Below are positions 6,073 through 8,095 of a stretch of 8,095 bases of DNA, in pieces. The number at the start of each line of letters is the position of its first letter. Positions within the stretch are counted from its first letter, which is position 1. The DNA comes from Treponema sp. (GTDB lineage Bacteria; Spirochaetota; Spirochaetia; Treponematales; Treponemataceae): NCBI GenBank assembly GCA_017453705.1, contig JAFTEK010000033.1:1-8095 (forward strand), in the 5' to 3' direction. Below the pieces are notes generated by a model that did not search any database, was not told where the DNA came from, and saw nothing but the letters and a program-made list of their open reading frames with translations. Position numbers and translations under genes: made by a program.

Positions 6073-7476
6073 ATGAAAAAATCAGCGAAACTAACTTGTG
6101 CCTTGTCAGCCGCAGCCTGTCTGCTCGCGGTCACGGCCTGCTCCAAGAAAGAAGCAACAGCAAGCTCCAACAGCGCGGGAAGCTCATCCGGCTCTTCCAA
6201 TGTCGTACTGAACTACAAGGACATCGTGCTGGGAACGACAGGAACGGACATCAACACGACAATCTCCCTCATGTCCCATCGTACCGATATGCTGGATTCC
6301 AGCTACAGCGGCACGACTTGGGCTAAGTACATCGAGGAGTTCAACAGGAGCTATCCCGGCATCAAGGTCAATGTGGAAGGAATCACCGACTACGCATCCA
6401 TAGCCCTGCTCCGCCTGCAGGGCGGCGACTGGGGCGACATCATGATGATTCCGGCGATAGACAAGAAGGAGCTTGCGAACTACTTCCAGCCCTTCGGCTC
6501 AATGTCTGAAATCTCATCGCTCGTGCGTTTCGCCGACCAGTGGGCCTACGGCGACAAGGTATACGGCATCCCGTCCACCGGAAACGCGCAGGGAGTCCTC
6601 TACAACAAGAAGGTCTTCAAGGATGCCGGCATCACGAGCCTGCCCAAGACCCCGGACGAGTTCATCGACTGCCTCAAGAAGATAAAGTCCAACACTAATG
6701 CCATTCCCCTCTACACGAACTACGCGGCGGGCTGGACTATGGGCGCATGGGACGCATACATCGGAGGATCAGCTACAGGAAGCGCGGACTACATGAACAA
6801 CACCCTGCTCCACTCCAAGACCCCCTTCTCCAACCCCGGCGACGGAACCGGCCCCTACAACGTCTACAAGGTGCTTTACGAGGCAACAAGGCTGGGGCTC
6901 ATTGAGGCAGACTACACGACGACCGACTGGGAAGGCTGCAAGGGCATGATTAACCGGGGAGAAATCGGAACGATGGTCTTGGGCTCATGGGCGTACACGC
7001 AGATGCAGGGCGCGGGCCCCAACCCGGACGACATAGGCTATATGTCATTCCCCATCACCGTAAAGGGCAGGCAGTACGCGTCCGCAGGACCTGACTACAA
7101 CTTCGGCATCAACGTCAAGGCTTCCGACACAAACAAGATGGCGGCGATGATCTTCATCAAGTGGATGACCGAGAAATCAGGCTTCGCCTACAATGAGGGC
7201 GGAATACCCATCGCAACATCTGATTCCAACTATCCCCCCGTCTATGCGGCGTTCGATGGGATTGACTTTGTGGCCGACAATCCCGCCAAGCCCGGCGAAG
7301 AGGATCTGAAGGGCAAGCTTGACGCTGACTCCGAGCTGAACATCAACAACGGAGGCAATGATAAGATTCAGGCCATCATCGAGCACGCCTTCTACAAGGA
7401 CAGGTCTTTCGATGACATCATGGACGACTGGAACAAGGCCTGGTCAGAGGCTCAGTCACGCAACGGCGTTAACTAA
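6073..7476 (+). CDS. Lipoprotein substrate-binding protein of a CUT1 carbohydrate ABC importer
   Basis: A 467-residue, MalE-like solute-binding protein (SBP_bac_1 type) that captures a sugar or oligosaccharide in the periplasm and delivers it to the membrane permeases. The start has a strong Shine-Dalgarno. A lipoprotein signal peptide ends in V-T-A-C23, followed by a Ser-rich tether (about 24-45). Family hallmarks include a T-x-W-x-x-Y-I-E-E-F-N segment near residue 80, an alternating hydrophobic strand with G-D-W-G-D-I near 117-122, and the signature Y-N-K-K-V-F-K-D-A-G-I near 177-187, followed by P-K-T-P-D-E-F. The C-terminal lobe carries many Trp, Tyr and Asn residues, consistent with sugar stacking. 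The length is typical. It heads the operon behind a strong promoter, and the permease follows after 152 bp. The sugar cannot be read from the sequence. No ATPase subunit is visible; CUT1 systems often share a distant MsmX/MalK-type one. Confidence 0.95.
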   Translation: MKKSAKLTCALSAAACLLAVTACSKKEATASSNSAGSSSGSSNVVLNYKDIVLGTTGTDINTTISLMSHRTDMLDSSYSGTTWAKYIEEFNRSYPGIKVNVEGITDYASIALLRLQGGDWGDIMMIPAIDKKELANYFQPFGSMSEISSLVRFADQWAYGDKVYGIPSTGNAQGVLYNKKVFKDAGITSLPKTPDEFIDCLKKIKSNTNAIPLYTNYAAGWTMGAWDAYIGGSATGSADYMNNTLLHSKTPFSNPGDGTGPYNVYKVLYEATRLGLIEADYTTTDWEGCKGMINRGEIGTMVLGSWAYTQMQGAGPNPDDIGYMSFPITVKGRQYASAGPDYNFGINVKASDTNKMAAMIFIKWMTEKSGFAYNEGGIPIATSDSNYPPVYAAFDGIDFVADNPAKPGEEDLKGKLDADSELNINNGGNDKIQAIIEHAFYKDRSFDDIMDDWNKAWSEAQSRNGVN

Positions 7477-7497
7477 AGCAGAATACAAAAACAGTGC

Positions 7498-7521
7498 GGA
7501 GCCCCCAACCCCGGGGACTCC
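7498..7521 (+). other. Intercistronic GC-rich hairpin just after the binding-protein gene
   Basis: GGAG-CCCC (7498-7505) pairs with GGGG-A-CTCC (7513-7521, one bulged A) around a 7-nt loop. There is no U-tract, so it is unlikely to be an efficient terminator. Such stems after a binding-protein gene commonly block 3' exonucleases and keep that message more abundant than the permease message. Confidence 0.55.
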
Positions 7522-7535
7522 TGCCGGAACAGCAG

Positions 7536-7566
7536 CTGGCCGCAGGTGCTTTCTTCCTGCGGTCAG
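7536..7566 (+). other. Second intercistronic hairpin, 11-bp stem
   Basis: CTGGCCGCAGG (7536-7546) pairs with CCTGCGGTCAG (7556-7566), with one G-U wobble and a 9-nt loop (7547-7555). It is not followed by a T-run. It is a strong candidate for RNA stabilisation or partial attenuation between the binding protein and the permease. Confidence 0.7.
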
Positions 7567-7597
7567 AATCCTAATGGCAAGTATCTTTACTCTCAGC

Positions 7598-7622
7598 TTT
7601 AACCTTGAAAAAAGGTTAGGAG
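7598..7622 (+). promoter_or_regulatory. Hairpin overlapping the permease ribosome-binding site
   Basis: TAACCTT (7600-7606) pairs with AAGGTTA (7612-7618) around a 5-nt loop, and two T-G pairs extend the stem to 7598/7620. The Shine-Dalgarno AGGAG (7618-7622, 6 nt before ATG 7629) has its first three bases in this stem. Folding would partly hide it and lower permease translation relative to the binding protein. Confidence 0.5.
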
Positions 7623-7628
7623 ACTAGT

Positions 7629-8095
7629 ATGAAAAGCACAGGGATTATCGGGTACCTAAGAAGCCAGAAGGGGCAGAAGAAGCTCATCATCGGAGCCTTC
7701 ATTGTGATACCCCTCCTGCTGCTCTTTACCTTCACATACCTTCCCTTCGGTGAGATGGTCGGTTTCAGCTTCTACGACATGAAGTATATCGGAAAGCGCA
7801 CTTTCGTGGGGCTCAGAAACTACATTGACGTGTTTACCCGCGACGACATCTTCGGTGCGCTCTCAATAAGCCTTTATTACATGGCAGGCTCCATCGTGCA
7901 GCTGGTGTTCGCCCTGCTGCTTGCGACCCTCCTGAGCTTCAAGACCAAGGGCGGCTCAATTTTCAAGGGGGTATTGTTCTTCCCCTTCATGATAAACGGC
8001 ATTGCGGTCGGCTTCATCTTCAAGTTCTTCTTTACCCACGGCTACGTGCTTGACACAGTGCTCGGCTGGTTCGGCTTCCCCGAGGAGAACCTCCC
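7629..8095 (+). CDS. CUT1 sugar ABC transporter permease (MalF-like), 3' end outside the window
   Basis: The first 155 codons of an inner-membrane permease that would pair with a second, MalG-like permease to carry the sugar delivered by the upstream lipoprotein. The start ATG follows AGGAG by 6 nt. A basic N-terminus (K14, K17, K18) precedes TM1 (about 19-41). F-V-G-L-R-N-Y (59-65), the usual periplasmic-side signature of this family, comes next. TM2 is about 78-103. A third hydrophobic segment (about 111-135) contains F-F-P-F-M-I-N, matching the 'P-x-x-I' region of MalF/UgpA-type permeases. The cytoplasmic EAA coupling loop lies beyond the cut. The reading frame is intact to the last base. 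CUT1 permeases are usually near 290-310 residues, so about half is missing. Confidence 0.93.
   Translation, partial: MKSTGIIGYLRSQKGQKKLIIGAFIVIPLLLLFTFTYLPFGEMVGFSFYDMKYIGKRTFVGLRNYIDVFTRDDIFGALSISLYYMAGSIVQLVFALLLATLLSFKTKGGSIFKGVLFFPFMINGIAVGFIFKFFFTHGYVLDTVLGWFGFPEENL

Noticed and set aside
6062..6076. Four-codon mini-ORF (ATG GAG GAA ATA TGA) overlapping the start of the binding-protein gene
   Set aside because: Its ATG is within the Shine-Dalgarno region and has no ribosome-binding site of its own, so it is almost certainly chance.

Overview
The window looks like chromosomal DNA of a spirochaete, most likely the Treponema group. The main evidence is an elongation factor G of the mitochondrial EF-G1 / spirochaetal spdEFG1 type rather than the ordinary bacterial EF-G I type. 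Supporting evidence is an exported protein with an L-F-A|Q signal cleavage site, a poorly conserved beta-barrel protein, and an ABC sugar-uptake operon. The genus is an inference. GC content is moderate and coding density is high.

Layout. The left three quarters (about 86-5878) is read on the minus strand, in the order exported protein -> beta-barrel outer-membrane protein -> EF-G -> RecA/KaiC-like P-loop ATPase -> strong intrinsic terminator (86-127). The right quarter (about 5988-8095) is read on the plus strand: a strong sigma70-type promoter, a lipoprotein sugar-binding protein, a hairpin-rich 152-bp spacer, and the 5' part of a MalF-like permease cut by the window end. The two arms diverge from an AT-rich spacer of about 194 bp (5879-6072).

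How the genes work together. EF-G and the ATPase form a tight translational unit: the EF-G stop codon lies inside the ATPase ribosome-binding site. A promoter candidate (3033-3061) could drive this pair independently of the two envelope genes upstream. Those two genes are probably co-transcribed (77-bp gap) and encode an exported soluble protein and a predicted outer-membrane barrel, neither of which I can assign a function. The plus-strand genes belong to a CUT1-type carbohydrate ABC importer. Its second permease would be expected beyond the right edge.

I see no mobile element, CRISPR array, tRNA or rRNA. No defence or other accessory system is evident. The most open question is the small ATPase coupled to EF-G, followed by the uncharacterised exported-protein/barrel pair and the structured leader and spacer RNAs of the transport operon. 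Bases 1-85 hold no gene I can support.
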